This document shows, piece after piece, positions 63,316 to 64,000 of a DNA stretch of 64,000 nt (the stretch's first letter is position 1; every line of letters begins with the position of its first letter). The notes under the pieces were generated by a model. That model searched no databases. It was not told where the DNA came from and saw only the letters and a program-made list of their open reading frames with translations. The stretch covers positions 310,001 through 374,000 of the forward strand of contig OY970329.1 in NCBI GenBank assembly GCA_963717375.1, read 5' to 3'. The position numbers were made by a program, and so were the translations under genes. The DNA comes from VRUE01 sp963717375 (lineage in GTDB: Bacteria; Actinomycetota; Thermoleophilia; Solirubrobacterales; 70-9).

Positions 63316-64000
63316 CGGGGATCCCCTCCGGGCGGGCGTCGAAACCGATCGCCTGCTCCAGCGCGTAGGCGGCCTCGAGCAGCTTCTGCTCGCCGAAGGC
63401 CGGCGCCGCGATCTGGAAGCCGACCGGCAGTTGCGGACCGCCGCCGCCGGGCTCGGCCAGCCCGGCCGGGATCGAGATCGCCGGGATGCCGGCGAGGCTC
63501 ATCGGCACGGTGAAGAGATCGTTGAGGTACATCGCCAGCGGATCGGCGGTCTTCTCGCCAAGGCCGAAGGCGACCGAGGGCGAGGTCGGGGTAACGACGA
63601 AGTCGACCTCACCGAAGGCGGTGGTGAAGTCGGAGGCGATCTTGGTGCGCACCTTCTGCGCCTGGCCGTAGTAAGCGTCGTAGTAGCCCGAGGAAAGCGC
63701 GTAGGTGCCGAGCATGATCCGCCGCTTGACCTCGGCGCCGAAGCCCTGGGCGCGGGTCGCCTCGTACATCTCGGTCAGATCCCCCTCCACCGCCGCCCGC
63801 ATCCCGTAGCGAACGCCGTCATAGCGAGCGAGGTTCGAGGACGCCTCGGCGGGCGCGATCACGTAGTAGGCGGAGATCCCGTGCTCGGCGTGCGGCAGCG
63901 CCACCTCGGTGATCTCGCCGCCGAGCCGCTCGATCGTCACCAGGGTCGCCTCGAATACCTTGCGCACCCCCGGCTCAATCGCGTCGCGCGCGAGCTCCGC
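63308..64000 (-). CDS. gatA: Aspartyl/glutamyl-tRNA amidotransferase subunit A, 5' end outside window
   Basis: The C-terminal 230 residues of GatA, continuing beyond the right edge. RKVFEATLVTIERLGGEITEV, YYVIAPAEASSNLARYDGVRYG, FGAEVKRRIMLGTYALSSGYYDAYY and the VPMSLAGIPAISIPAGL block are characteristic. The amidase Ser-cisSer-Lys triad lies in the missing N-terminal part. It overlaps gatB, so a gatC-A-B order is likely, with gatC outside. Confidence 0.95.
   Translation of the reverse strand, partial: AELARDAIEPGVRKVFEATLVTIERLGGEITEVALPHAEHGISAYYVIAPAEASSNLARYDGVRYGMRAAVEGDLTEMYEATRAQGFGAEVKRRIMLGTYALSSGYYDAYYGQAQKVRTKIASDFTTAFGEVDFVVTPTSPSVAFGLGEKTADPLAMYLNDLFTVPMSLAGIPAISIPAGLAEPGGGGPQLPVGFQIAAPAFGEQKLLEAAYALEQAIGFDARPEGIPGG

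Overview
The window is one contiguous, gene-dense, GC-rich stretch of bacterial chromosome that looks like core genome of an actinomycete-type organism (Actinomycetota). A deep-branching class such as Thermoleophilia/Solirubrobacterales is the most likely placement. The evidence is the high GC at third codon positions, many GTG starts, a 16S-23S-5S operon with no spacer tRNA, a MurA with Asp in place of the usual active-site Cys, a split HisG/HisZ, a secreted protein of NSV..KL decapeptide repeats, and very frequent leaderless promoters. No phage, transposase, CRISPR array or tRNA gene was found. The taxon is an inference; the rRNA genes would settle it.

Layout. 1-2.7 kb: a partial peptidoglycan-editing factor (pgeF), a CCA tRNA nucleotidyltransferase and a divergent polysaccharide deacetylase. 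2.7-8.5 kb: a leftward histidine operon hisZ-G-D-B-H-A joined by 4-bp overlaps, then hisF behind its own hairpin and promoter. 8.5-12.2 kb: murA and two membrane-anchored alpha/beta hydrolases. 12.2-17.4 kb: the leftward rRNA operon, with processing stems, leader and promoter. 17.4-26.6 kb: tyrS, a class A PBP, a 3-methyladenine glycosylase, argH, a DegT aminotransferase, cimA and ilvE. 26.7-34.8 kb: the secreted repeat protein, leuB, a trans-aconitate-methyltransferase-like gene, leuD, leuC, an XRE-cupin regulator, a DUF559 protein and leuA with a leucine leader peptide. 34.9-42.4 kb: an MFS exporter, an RTX-repeat protein, a quinone oxidoreductase, serA, serC, a cupin, a pair of structured inverted repeats and ilvC. 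42.5-50 kb: a menaquinone cluster (menE, menB, menA, menC, menD, menF). 50-52.3 kb: ilvN and ilvB. 52.3-59.3 kb: a glycan locus with a UDP-sulfoquinovose synthase homologue, two paralogous polytopic glycosyltransferases, a DUF2304-like/GT2 fusion and a secreted sugar dehydrogenase. 59.3-64 kb: a small zinc-ribbon membrane protein, NDH-2, a hypothetical membrane protein, gatB and part of gatA.

The genes are dominated by amino-acid synthesis. Together leuABCD, ilvBN, ilvC, ilvE and cimA supply nearly all of the branched-chain route (ilvD is not in the window). hisZGDBHAF covers much of histidine synthesis, and serA/serC the first two serine steps. The men cluster gives most of menaquinone synthesis, and the NDH-2 at 60 kb would reduce that quinone.

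Regulation is the most informative layer. More than twenty genes have a TANNNT box 6-11 nt before an ATG or GTG, which suggests mostly leaderless transcription and fixes many start codons. leuA is an exception: it has a real leader encoding a 19-residue peptide with five consecutive Leu codons whose mRNA is complementary to the leuA ribosome-binding site. Other notable elements are overlapping symmetric divergent promoters, hairpin-then-promoter modules at hisA|hisF and menC|menD, two intergenic elements with conserved boxes but unrelated, perfectly paired stems (41.2-41.4 kb), a 127-bp palindrome across the ilvN/menF junction, and a palindromic operator in front of ndh.
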